Source: DATLGB01 sp038232275 (GTDB lineage: Bacteria > Actinomycetota > Thermoleophilia > Solirubrobacterales > Solirubrobacteraceae). From it: a DNA stretch of 48,960 bases. A model generated the notes under the pieces. That model had not been told where the DNA came from. It was given only the letters and a program-made list of their open reading frames with translations, and made no database searches. The translations under genes and the position numbers were made by a program. The stretch spans positions 1 through 48,960 of the forward strand of contig JBBSIC010000022.1 of NCBI GenBank assembly GCA_038232275.1, given 5' to 3'. Of this stretch, positions 7,875-15,635 are shown one piece after another. Position 1 is the first letter of the stretch. Each line of letters opens with the position of its first letter.

Positions 7875-8951
7875 TCAGGAGCTGAGCACGTCGTTCACCG
7901 TCACGCTGCGCACGAGCGCGTGGTAGGCCGTCGCCTGCGCCTCCTGGATGCGCGGGATGTTCTCCGAGCGCGTCACGACGACGTGGTCGGCGAGCTCCTC
8001 AGCCAGGATCCGCCCGCCGTCGTAGCCGACCAGGGCGATCGTGGTGAGCCCGCGCTTGCGCGCCTCGAACAGGGTGAGGATCACGTTGGCGGAGCCGCCG
8101 CTGGTGGAGATGGCCAGCAGCACGTCGCCGCGGCGGCCATGCGCGATCACCTGGCGCGAGAAGATCGCCTCGACCCCCACGTCGTTGGCGACGGCGGTGA
8201 TGACCGCCGTGTCCTCGGTGAGGTCCAGCGCGGGCCTGCCCACCGCGCGCAGGTCGGCGGCGACGTCCATCGCGTCGGTGGCCGAGCCGCCGTTGCCGAG
8301 GGCCAGCAGGCGCCCGCCGGCGGCGAAGCTCGCGGCCATCGCCGCCCCGGCCGCCGCGAGGGTCGCCGCGTTCTCGGTCAGCGTCTGCTCGCGCAGCGCG
8401 GTGGCCTCGCGCGCCTTCATCACGACCGACGCGGCCACGTCGGCGAGCAGCGCCTCCGGGCCGGGCGCCGAGACCTGCATGAACGGGTAGATCGGCTCGG
8501 CCTCGTGCTCGATGAAGACGTGGACGAGCTCCCAGAGCACGTGGTAGAGCGTCTCGTGCAGCTCCTGGGCAACGTACGGGTCCTCCGCCACCGGCGCGAG
8601 GTCGAGCATCAGGCACCCGCGCTCGCGCGCGATCGCCAGCGCCTTGGCCGTCTCGGCGTCGGCGCCGAAGCCGATCACGATGTCGCGGGGCTCGGCGATC
8701 AGCGCCAGCTGCACGTCGACCGGGCCGCCCTCGGGCCCGAGGCCCAGCGCGGGCAGCGCGCGCTTGCCGACGATCACGGGATGGACGAACTCGACGGTGA
8801 CGTGGCGGACGTCGGAGCGCTCAGCCGCCGAGCGCCCGACCGCCAGCAGGCGACCGCCGTCGCGGAAGCGCTCGGACATCGCCCGGCACAGCTCTGCGAT
8901 CGCCTGCGCCTCGGCGACGAAGAAGTCCGTGCCGGCGACAGCCAAGGTCAT
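7875..8951 (-). CDS. Tandem-SIS, phosphoheptose-isomerase-like protein of the hydrogenase operon
   Basis: A 358-aa protein whose C-terminal half (about 180-350) is a GmhA-type SIS domain: GNGGSATDAMDVAADL (phosphosugar loop) and ISTSGGSANVI. The N-terminal half looks like a second, degenerate copy: FRDGGRLLAVGRSAAERSDV sits where the GNGGSA loop would be. True GmhA is about 190 aa, so this is roughly a duplication. GmhA-like genes recur in group 1h/5 hydrogenase clusters, but this genome region has no heptose pathway, so a role in hydrogenase maturation or ligand supply is more likely than LPS synthesis (inference). The ATG overlaps the hypB stop by 4 nt. Confidence 0.8.
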   Translation of the reverse strand: MTLAVAGTDFFVAEAQAIAELCRAMSERFRDGGRLLAVGRSAAERSDVRHVTVEFVHPVIVGKRALPALGLGPEGGPVDVQLALIAEPRDIVIGFGADAETAKALAIARERGCLMLDLAPVAEDPYVAQELHETLYHVLWELVHVFIEHEAEPIYPFMQVSAPGPEALLADVAASVVMKAREATALREQTLTENAATLAAAGAAMAASFAAGGRLLALGNGGSATDAMDVAADLRAVGRPALDLTEDTAVITAVANDVGVEAIFSRQVIAHGRRGDVLLAISTSGGSANVILTLFEARKRGLTTIALVGYDGGRILAEELADHVVVTRSENIPRIQEAQATAYHALVRSVTVNDVLSS

Positions 8952-9625
8952 GCGGGGGTCTTCGCTCCCTTGGTCACCGAGACCAGCCACTCGCGCCAGG
9001 CGTCGATGCCCTCGCCGGTCTTCGCGCTCACGACCAGCTTCGTCGCGTTCGGGTTGACCGCGTCGAGGTGGTGCATGAACTTCTCCAAGTCGAAGTCCAG
9101 GTGCGGCAGCAGGTCGATCTTGTTGATCAGCACGAGCTCGGCGGCGCGGAACATGAGCGGGTACTTGAGCGGCTTGTCCTCGCCCTCGGTGATCGAGGTG
9201 GCCATGATCCGGTGGTCCTCGCCGATGCGGAACTCCGCGGGGCACACGAGGTTGCCGACGTTCTCGACGATCAGCAGGTCGATGTCGTCCAGCGGCAGGG
9301 CCTGGATCCCGGAGCGCACCATGTTGGCATCGAGGTGGCACTCGCCGCCGAAGCCGTCCTGGGTCTGGATCTGCGCCACCGGCACGTGCAGATGCGCGAT
9401 CCGGTCGGCGTCGTAGGACCCCTGGACGTCGCCCTCCAGCACGCCCGCGCGGACCGGCAGGTCGCGCAGCCCGGCCTCGAGCAGCGTGGTCTTGCCCGCC
9501 CCGGGCGAGCTCATGAAGTTGACCACCGTCACGCCGGCGTGGTCGAAGTCGTGGCGGTTGGCGCCCGCGATGGTGGCGTTGGCGTCCAGGGCGTCTTCGA
9601 CGACCTTCACCTTTATGCGGTGCAT
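8948..9625 (-). CDS. hypB: HypB GTPase, nickel insertion
   Basis: HypB delivers Ni to the hydrogenase large subunit together with HypA, powered by GTP. The 225-aa protein has the P-loop SSPGAGKTTLLEA, the switch segment VLEGDVQGSYDADRIA, the metal-site Cys in ENVGNLVCPAEF and the guanine-specificity motif NKIDLLPHLD. It lacks both the N-terminal CxxCGC nickel site of E. coli HypB and the His-rich stretch of storage-type HypB proteins, so it is a minimal form. It overlaps hypA by 13 nt and the following SIS gene by 4 nt. Confidence 0.94.
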   Translation of the reverse strand: MHRIKVKVVEDALDANATIAGANRHDFDHAGVTVVNFMSSPGAGKTTLLEAGLRDLPVRAGVLEGDVQGSYDADRIAHLHVPVAQIQTQDGFGGECHLDANMVRSGIQALPLDDIDLLIVENVGNLVCPAEFRIGEDHRIMATSITEGEDKPLKYPLMFRAAELVLINKIDLLPHLDFDLEKFMHHLDAVNPNATKLVVSAKTGEGIDAWREWLVSVTKGAKTPA

Positions 9626-9972
9626 GCGGACTCCTTCTCGTCTTCGACGACGATCGATTCGATCTCAAACTCTTCCCCGGCGACGATGTCGCAGTCCGGG
9701 GACGCGCAGTCCGGGCAGAAGAAGAACGGCAGGTCGGGCTCCCACTCGTGCTCGCAGGCCGCGCAGCGCAGCCGGGTGGCGACGATCTCGTGCTCGAGCG
9801 TCGCGCCGTCGCACAGCGTGTCGCGGCCGCAGATCTCGAAGTAGAACTCCAGCGACCGCGGCACGACCTGCCGCATCCCGCCGATGCGCACCGCGACCGA
9901 CTTCACGCGCCGGCCGGAGGCGTGGCGGACGGCCACGTCGACGACGCTCGTGGCGAGCGCCATCTCATGCAC
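9613..9972 (-). CDS. hypA: HypA nickel metallochaperone
   Basis: 119-aa HypA. The GTG start is chosen because it gives the obligatory Met-His-Glu N-terminus (MHEMALATSVV) whose His2 binds nickel. The zinc-ribbon has its four cysteines (RCAACEHEWEP, FFCPDC) plus two extra residues in the loop (ASPDC). HypA docks with HypB and passes Ni to the apo-large subunit. The start lies inside the end of the maturation-protease gene (8-nt overlap) and the end overlaps hypB by 13 nt. Confidence 0.93.
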   Translation of the reverse strand: MHEMALATSVVDVAVRHASGRRVKSVAVRIGGMRQVVPRSLEFYFEICGRDTLCDGATLEHEIVATRLRCAACEHEWEPDLPFFFCPDCASPDCDIVAGEEFEIESIVVEDEKESACTA

Positions 9973-10570
9973 CGAACTGGGCCTCCGCCCGCGCGCGCTG
10001 GGCGGCGGCGTCGGCGGCCGCGGCACGGGCGCCGCGCGACGCGGTCGCGTCCGCCTCGACCTGCGCGACCAAGGCGATCTCCCCGAGCTCCCGCGCGGTC
10101 TTGAGCACCAGGTCGACGGCCGGCGCGACGGCGGCGGTGACGGGCTCGGACAGCCCCATCCCCGCCTCGTCGATCTCCCCGGGCTCGCAGCCGATGACCA
10201 TGACCTTGCCGGGCCAGCCGCCGACGGTGCGCACGAAGCGCAGCACGCTGCGGGGGTCCATGGCGTGCGGATCGAGGGCCTCCCCGTCCTCGATCCCCTT
10301 CTCGACCGACTCCTCGTCGGCCTCCATCACGTACAGCGTCCCGGGCTCCTCGCCCTGCTGCGACGCGTCGACGAGGATCAGCCCGTCGTAGCCGCGCATG
10401 ACCTCGTAGGCGAGGTTGAGCCCGCCCGTCCCGAAGTCCAGGACCGAGACGCCGTCGGGCAGCTCGCGCGCCTCGAGGGCCTTGATGACCTCGCCACCGA
10501 AGCCGTCGTCGCGCATCCAGGCGTTGCCGACGCCGGCGACCAGGATCTGGGCGACGCGTTCAGGACTCAA
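9965..10570 (-). CDS. [NiFe]-hydrogenase maturation endopeptidase (HyaD/HybD family)
   Basis: This protease removes the C-terminal peptide of the large subunit after nickel insertion. Family motifs are visible: GVGNAWMRDDGFGG (residues 13-26, D21/D22 in the metal-binding position), VLDFGTGG, LILVDAS (D68), a histidine near 102 and VIGCEPGE (127-132). The 201-aa protein is longer than the usual ~160 aa because of an Ala-rich tail of about 40 residues. It targets the 18-residue extension seen on HhyL. The start overlaps the 359-aa gene by 11 nt. Confidence 0.9.
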   Translation of the reverse strand: MSPERVAQILVAGVGNAWMRDDGFGGEVIKALEARELPDGVSVLDFGTGGLNLAYEVMRGYDGLILVDASQQGEEPGTLYVMEADEESVEKGIEDGEALDPHAMDPRSVLRFVRTVGGWPGKVMVIGCEPGEIDEAGMGLSEPVTAAVAPAVDLVLKTARELGEIALVAQVEADATASRGARAAAADAAAQRARAEAQFGA

Positions 10571-11639
10571 GGATCTCGACCTCGTTCGGGAAGAAGTACA
10601 GGTATCGGCCGGTGTCGCGCATCATGTCCTGCACCGGGTCGTCGTCGACGGTGATGCCGAGGTGCACGCGGTCCTCGTAGTCGACGTAGATGCGCTGGAT
10701 GGTCGCCGTGCGGCCGTCGAGCATCCCGTCGTAGGGGTCGCCGCCGCGCCCGGGGTGCAGGATGATCTTCATCTCGGGCCGGAAGACGACGCCGTCGACG
10801 TCGACCTCCGCCTCGCCCGCGGCCGGATGGCCGCCCATCTCGGTGCGCCCGTGCAGCGCGAAGATGTCCTGCGGCGTGGCGGCCAGCGCGCGGCCGATCA
10901 TCTCCTTGACGGCCGGGTCGCCGTGGGCCATCTCCTCGCGGTCCTCGTCGGAGAGCGTGTGCACGTGCAGCAGCAGCGCCTCCTCGATCTCCGTGTTGTC
11001 GAACATGTCGACGCGGCTCTCCGGCGCGAGCTGCGGGTGGTCGGGCAGCACGATCGCGGCGCCGAGCATGGCGTCGTCGTCCTCCGTGCCGAGCACGGGG
11101 AAGGTGTTGACGCTGGTGGTCCCGCCCTCGAGCGGGGAGACGAACGTGCCGTTTCTGACCCACAGCACGACGTGCGTGGAGATGAGCGACCGGCTCAGGG
11201 CCTCCTTGCGCTCGGCGTCCTCGAGGCCCGGGGTCTCGTTGTGGACTGTCAGCGTCGCGCGCCAGTGGCCGTCGGGCTCGCGCGCCGCCTCGACGTGGAT
11301 GCGGCCGAACACGGGGTCGTAGTCAAAGGGCAGATCGCGTGGCTCGCCGGCGGGCGCGTAGCCCATCTCCAGCCGCCGGGGCACGGCCTGGTAGGCGTCC
11401 CCCGTTCCGAGCAGGAAGCGCACGTCGGCCATCAGCTCGGCGTCGTCGCCCGCGTCGATCAGGCACTCCATCCGCAGCAGGTCGTGCGTGTGCGGGGAGG
11501 CCGCCGCGTAGTCCGGCGGGTAGACGATCCCGAACGGGGTCGGCGTCGCGTTCTTGACGGCTCCCGGGGTGTACGGATACAGCGCGTAGCCCTCGAAGAG
11601 CAGCGACTGCACCAACGGCTCGAGGGGTGCTGCGCTCAT
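10560..11639 (-). CDS. Hydrogenase-operon protein of unknown function (359 aa)
   Basis: I recognise no catalytic domain. The N-terminus contains LLFEGYALYPYTPGAVKN and PFGIVYPPDYAAA, which I recall from proteins found in actinobacterial group 1h/5 hydrogenase clusters. The protein is acidic, soluble, has no cysteine motif and no membrane segment. The C-terminus (about 290-350) has a small beta-rich region, GDPYDGMLDGRTATIQRIYVD, reminiscent of an SH3-like barrel. It is coupled to DUF6084 (4-nt overlap) and to the maturation protease (11-nt overlap), so a scaffold or maturation role for this hydrogenase is the simplest guess. Confidence 0.75.
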   Translation of the reverse strand: MSAAPLEPLVQSLLFEGYALYPYTPGAVKNATPTPFGIVYPPDYAAASPHTHDLLRMECLIDAGDDAELMADVRFLLGTGDAYQAVPRRLEMGYAPAGEPRDLPFDYDPVFGRIHVEAAREPDGHWRATLTVHNETPGLEDAERKEALSRSLISTHVVLWVRNGTFVSPLEGGTTSVNTFPVLGTEDDDAMLGAAIVLPDHPQLAPESRVDMFDNTEIEEALLLHVHTLSDEDREEMAHGDPAVKEMIGRALAATPQDIFALHGRTEMGGHPAAGEAEVDVDGVVFRPEMKIILHPGRGGDPYDGMLDGRTATIQRIYVDYEDRVHLGITVDDDPVQDMMRDTGRYLYFFPNEVEILES

Positions 11640-12298
11640 GTGTCCTCTCCATCCAGCAGCCGCGCCACGCAGTGATCGTAGGAGACCCCGAGCTCGGCGC
11701 GGCGGGCGGTCAGGCGCTCCATCGTCTCGTTGCCCAGCGCGACCCAGCCGCCGGTCGGGTAGTAGCCGCGGATCGAGTCCTGCCACGTCTGCCAGGGCAG
11801 GTCGAAGCGCGCGGTCGCGCTCCACGGCACCATGGCGATCTGCAGGCGCCCGTCAGGCCCGCGGTGAAAGACGGTGCCGTTGAAGTGCAGGTCCAGCGGG
11901 ACGGTGCCGTCGCGCAGCGCATCGCAGTAGCGCGTGGCCGTGACCTCGTGGTCGTAGCCGCACGGGAACGGCAGCGAGAAGGTCGTGCGCCCCGTGAAGC
12001 TCGGGACCAGGGCGTCCGTGGCCATCCACGCCACGCTGCCCGCCGTCTTGCCCCAGCGCTCGGGCGGCCCGAACAGCTCGAGCATGCGCGCGCGCGTCTC
12101 GGCGTCGTGCTGGCGACGGGCCGGCTCGAGCTGGATCTGCACGTGCAGCGCGATCGTGTAGACGAGCAGGCCGCTCGGCTCGGAGACGTCGAGGTTGAGC
12201 ATGAGCGTCGGCACGCCGGCGGCGCGGTCGGGCCGCGCGTCGATGACCGTGAACTCCGGGGACGGGACGCCGGTGAGCTCGAGTTCTTCCGTGCTCAT
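11636..12298 (-). CDS. DUF6084-family hydrogenase-cluster protein
   Basis: 220-aa protein matching the DUF6084 pattern as I remember it: TLMLNLDVSEPSG, VYTIALHVQIQLEPARR, LVPSFTGRTTFSLPFPCGYD, HFNGTVFHRGPDGRLQIAMVPW and a C-terminal GWVALGNETMERL. It is beta-rich, soluble and has no conserved cysteine pair. DUF6084 genes accompany DUF5947 and hydrogenase structural genes in actinobacteria, and their role is undetermined. The start and stop overlap both neighbours (1 nt and 4 nt), so expression is tied to the hydrogenase. Confidence 0.78.
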   Translation of the reverse strand: MSTEELELTGVPSPEFTVIDARPDRAAGVPTLMLNLDVSEPSGLLVYTIALHVQIQLEPARRQHDAETRARMLELFGPPERWGKTAGSVAWMATDALVPSFTGRTTFSLPFPCGYDHEVTATRYCDALRDGTVPLDLHFNGTVFHRGPDGRLQIAMVPWSATARFDLPWQTWQDSIRGYYPTGGWVALGNETMERLTARRAELGVSYDHCVARLLDGEDT

Positions 12299-12981
12299 CA
12301 GCGCTTGCTCTGCTCGGCCTTGGCCCGAAGGCCGTCGAAGAAGGCGGGGACCGAGCGCTCGATCGCCGTGCCGCCGGAGATCCCCTCCCAGTTGGACTTG
12401 ATCATGCCCACGAGCCTGTAGCACTCGTCGATCGGCGCGATCGCGTGCTGATGCGGTTCGGTCATGCGGTTCACGACCAGCGCCTCGACGTCCGGCTCGA
12501 GGTCGGCGAGAACCGGGTTGAGCGCGACGAGCCGCTCCCAGTCGGGCAGCTCGAGCTCGCACTCCGTCGCGCCGGCCGGGCTCGGGTACATCGCGACGAC
12601 GCGGTCCAAGCCGCCGCTGCGCAGGAAGAACGCCAGGCCGACGGGCACCTGAAAGCTCGCCCACAGCTCGTCGGGCAGATCGAAGCTCTCGAGCCACACC
12701 GTGCGCACGCCGACCGGCCGCAGGTCGGCGGCGCCGGCCTTCATGGCGATGCAGGGCTCACAGACGCACAGCATGGAGCGATCGCCGAGGTTGAGCATGT
12801 GGCGATGGTCCTCGGGCAGATCCGTGCCGCACAGGTCGCACCGCTCGACCAGGGGCTGCGCCGCCGGCCTCGAGGGCGCCGGCGGAGGCGCGGCCGCCGG
12901 GCTGGAGCGCATGGCCCGCAGCGCGCGCAGGCTCTCCGCCCGCCGCCGGTTCTCGCCCATCTCCGTTGCGCGCGCGCTCAT
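12298..12981 (-). CDS. DUF5947-family zinc-ribbon-like protein
   Basis: 227-aa protein. After an Ala/Pro-rich N-terminal arm (1-45) comes a four-cysteine unit, CDLCGTDLPEDHRHMLNL then LCVCEPCIAM (residues 48-79), probably binding zinc or an Fe-S cluster. The remainder (about 90-227) includes VPVGLAFFLRSG, PSPAGATECELELPDWERL and IDECYRLVGMIKSNWEGISG, typical of DUF5947. The family is known from hydrogenase loci but has no proven function; assembly factor or electron-transfer partner are both open. It is coupled to the NifU/Rieske-like gene by an ATGA overlap. Confidence 0.8.
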   Translation of the reverse strand: MSARATEMGENRRRAESLRALRAMRSSPAAAPPPAPSRPAAQPLVERCDLCGTDLPEDHRHMLNLGDRSMLCVCEPCIAMKAGAADLRPVGVRTVWLESFDLPDELWASFQVPVGLAFFLRSGGLDRVVAMYPSPAGATECELELPDWERLVALNPVLADLEPDVEALVVNRMTEPHQHAIAPIDECYRLVGMIKSNWEGISGGTAIERSVPAFFDGLRAKAEQSKR

Positions 12982-13820
12982 ACCGTGAGAGCGACCCGCG
13001 CGCCGGCGCCCGCGTCGCGCAGCAGCGGCACCGGACCGAGCTGCGCACCGCCGTCCAGCGCCCGCCCGGCGCGGGTGATGTCGAATGCGGCGTCGCAGCC
13101 GGAGCAGATCAGTACCGGTCCCTGCAGCGTGGCGGAGGACAGCGACCTCCCGCAGCTCGCGCACTCGTCTCGGTAGGCCAGCAAGGTGCCGTCGACGTTG
13201 CCGACGATGAGCGGAAAGCCTCGGACGACCGACGCGGCGAGCGCGCCCTCGGGCGGCTCGGCGGCGAGGTCGTGCCACGACGGGCCGGCGGCCATGGGCA
13301 GGCCGGACTGGATGACCGGGAGGACCGGGCCTGCGGGGGCCTCGTGCGTGGACTCCTCCATCCCGGTCACGTCCATCCCGGCCAGGTCCGGAGCGTGCTC
13401 GTCGAGCGCCTGCTTGATGGCGAGCTCGAGCGTCGACGCCGAGGCCGAACAGGTCTTGCAGTGCCCCTCGAGGCGCAGCTTGACGATGTCGTCCTCGATC
13501 GCGATGAGCTCGACGTCGCCGCCGTGGGACTCCATGTAGGGGCGCACGCTCTCCAAGGCCTCGAGCACCCGCGTCTCGAGGTCGACGGGGTAGAGCCCGT
13601 GGATCAGCAGGAGGCTGGCGAACACGCCGTCGCCGATCAGCGCCTCGCGCGCCGGCGCAGCCGCCTCGCCCGCGTCCTCGAGCACCGCGAGGACGCGGAC
13701 GAGCCCGGCTTCGTACATCTCCATGACCGCGCCCACCAGCTCGTGCGCGACGGCTCGCGCCTCGGGGCCGGCTACGGCCTCGAGGCGCTCCGTGAGCTCG
13801 TGGACGCGATCGGTCTCCAC
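12978..13820 (-). CDS. NifU-domain / four-Cys Rieske-like protein, HhyE-like electron carrier candidate
   Basis: 280 aa in two parts. Residues about 75-145 form a NifU C-terminal domain (LESVRPYMESHGGDVELIAI, then GHCKTCSAS with the CxxC). Residues about 185-280 have the order of a Rieske ferredoxin, but the ligand positions read RDECASCGRSL and LICSGCDAAFD: four cysteines instead of Cys2His2. By position, right after the large subunit, it matches the iron-sulfur proteins (HhyE/HucE type) proposed to carry electrons from actinobacterial H2 uptake enzymes to the respiratory chain. Whether the second site holds [2Fe-2S], a rubredoxin-like Fe or Zn is not known. Confidence 0.78.
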   Translation of the reverse strand: METDRVHELTERLEAVAGPEARAVAHELVGAVMEMYEAGLVRVLAVLEDAGEAAAPAREALIGDGVFASLLLIHGLYPVDLETRVLEALESVRPYMESHGGDVELIAIEDDIVKLRLEGHCKTCSASASTLELAIKQALDEHAPDLAGMDVTGMEESTHEAPAGPVLPVIQSGLPMAAGPSWHDLAAEPPEGALAASVVRGFPLIVGNVDGTLLAYRDECASCGRSLSSATLQGPVLICSGCDAAFDITRAGRALDGGAQLGPVPLLRDAGAGARVALTV

Positions 13821-13823
13821 GGC

Positions 13824-15599
13824 CTAGGCCATCCCCGTCGGGGTGTGGAGGACCTTCGTGACCTTGCCGCCGCCATACATGTGCACGCCGCAGGGCAGGC
13901 AGGGGTCGAACGAGCGCACCGCGCGCATGATGTCGACGCCCTTGAACTTGTCCGGCCCGTTCTCCTCGAAGATCGGCGTGTTCTGCACCGCGTCCTCGTA
14001 GGGGCCCGGCGTGCCGTAGGTGTCGCGTGGGTTCGCGTTCCACGGCGTCGGCGGGTAGGGCTGGTAGTTCGCGACCTTTCCTTCGCGGATGACCATGTGG
14101 TGGCTGATGACCCCTCGCGCCGCCTCGGCGAACCCGACGGAGACCGCCTCGTCCGGCACGACGAAGTTGTTCCAGGACTTCGTCCGGCCGGCGCGCACCT
14201 CCGTCAGCGCACACTCGAGGTTGTGCAGGCCCACCAGCGCCGCGTAGGCCTGGTGGTAGCTGCGCGCGCGATCACGCTCGATCGCATTCGACCACGGCGG
14301 GATCTTCCACTCGAGCTCCATCTCGGGCATGTTCGCCGTCTTGGGCAGCGTCATCTGGAGGCTGTGGCCCGTCGCCTTGACGTAGCCGATGTCCACCAGC
14401 CCGGCCTTCACCGTGACCCACTGGCGCGCGAACGGGCCGCCACCGGTGTCGCAGGCGACGTACTTGTCGTTGCGCTTGTCGTACATGCGCGGCGACGCGA
14501 CCCAGGAGTACTTGTCCGCGAAGTCGCGCTTCTGCGGCTTGGGCAGCGTGACCTTGTTCCACGGATGGCGCTTGTCGACCGGGTTGCCCAGCGGGTCCTT
14601 GGTGACGAACGTCTCCTCGTTGGTCCAGTCGTCGAAGTACGACGACCCAAGCAGGATCCGCATGGCCAGGTTGATCTCGACCAGGTCGGTCGTGATCAGC
14701 TCGCCGTCGAACACCAGGCCCGGGGTGACCCACCTGCGCCGGCCCCACTCGGTCATGTTGGCGTAGCTGTAGTCGACGTAGTCCGGATCGTCGAAGTAGC
14801 CCCAGCAGATGAGGTTCGTGTCCCGGTAGCCGACCCGCTCGTAGCCAGGCAGCGCCTGGTAGAAGAAGTCGTACAGGTCGTCGTGCATGGGCACCGTGCG
14901 CTTGCAGTACTCGATGTAGCGCATGAGCCGCACGTAGTAGTCCGTGCAGGTCTGGTGCGTGATGTTGGCGCTGACCCCGCCCGGCATGATCGTGGACGGA
15001 TGCGTGTGGCGACCGCCGAACAGGCAGTACATCTCACGCGTGTAGCGCGCCACCTGGAGGGTCTCCAGGTAGAAGTCGCCGGTGAACGGGTTGAGCCCGC
15101 GCATGATGTCGGCGATCGTGCGATACCCGTGCACGTCTGAGTGCGGCGCCAGGGTCGACTCGGCCTTGGCGAGCACCGACGGGTTGGTCTCCTTGACCAT
15201 CTGCTCGCAGAAGTCCACGTTGGCCATGCAATCGTTGAAGATCGCGTGGTCGAACATGTAGTCGGCGAGCTCGGCCAAGTTGTAGGCGTAGTCGCCGAGC
15301 TTCGGCGGCTTGACCCCGTAGGCCATGTTCTGGTTCATGCACGACACGGTGCAGTGGTTGTCACCGCAGATGCCGCAGATGCGGCTCGTGATGTAGTGCG
15401 TGTCCCGGGGGTCGATCCCCTTCATGAAGATGTCGAAGCCCCGGAAGATCATCGACGTCGAGTAGCACTTGTTGACTACGCCGTTGGTGAAGTCGATCTC
15501 CGTATGGATTCCGAGCGACCCGACGATGCGGGTGATCGGGTCCCAGGACATCTCCTTGACCAGGATCTTGGATTCGCGTGGTGATTCAGCGACGGACAT
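13824..15599 (-). CDS. hhyL: Group 1h/5 [NiFe]-hydrogenase large subunit
   Basis: 591-aa catalytic subunit oxidising H2. The L1 motif RICGICGDNHC supplies C75 and C78, and L2 DPCLPCGVHMY supplies C567 and C570. These four cysteines bind the NiFe(CN)2CO centre. The exact wording of both motifs (GICGDNH; CLPCGVHMY) is that of group 1h, the high-affinity oxygen-insensitive enzymes of actinobacteria. An 18-residue tail after His573 (MYGGGKVTKVLHTPTGMA) is the peptide expected to be removed by the protease encoded in the same operon. There is no export signal, as usual for this group. It follows hhyS by 36 nt. Confidence 0.95.
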   Translation of the reverse strand: MSVAESPRESKILVKEMSWDPITRIVGSLGIHTEIDFTNGVVNKCYSTSMIFRGFDIFMKGIDPRDTHYITSRICGICGDNHCTVSCMNQNMAYGVKPPKLGDYAYNLAELADYMFDHAIFNDCMANVDFCEQMVKETNPSVLAKAESTLAPHSDVHGYRTIADIMRGLNPFTGDFYLETLQVARYTREMYCLFGGRHTHPSTIMPGGVSANITHQTCTDYYVRLMRYIEYCKRTVPMHDDLYDFFYQALPGYERVGYRDTNLICWGYFDDPDYVDYSYANMTEWGRRRWVTPGLVFDGELITTDLVEINLAMRILLGSSYFDDWTNEETFVTKDPLGNPVDKRHPWNKVTLPKPQKRDFADKYSWVASPRMYDKRNDKYVACDTGGGPFARQWVTVKAGLVDIGYVKATGHSLQMTLPKTANMPEMELEWKIPPWSNAIERDRARSYHQAYAALVGLHNLECALTEVRAGRTKSWNNFVVPDEAVSVGFAEAARGVISHHMVIREGKVANYQPYPPTPWNANPRDTYGTPGPYEDAVQNTPIFEENGPDKFKGVDIMRAVRSFDPCLPCGVHMYGGGKVTKVLHTPTGMA

Positions 15600-15635
15600 G
15601 GATGGTCCTCGTCTTTCTTTCGCGCTCTGGCTCGC

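Noticed and set aside
8948..9625. HypB as a nickel-storage form
   Set aside because: There is no His-rich stretch and no N-terminal CxxCGC; only the G-domain metal site (VCPAEF) is visible.
12966..15140. Very long open frame (over 700 codons) on the plus strand, opposite hhyL and the NifU-like gene
   Set aside because: It is the complement of strongly conserved hydrogenase genes. Its translation is Arg/Val/Asp-rich without motifs, a usual effect of high GC.
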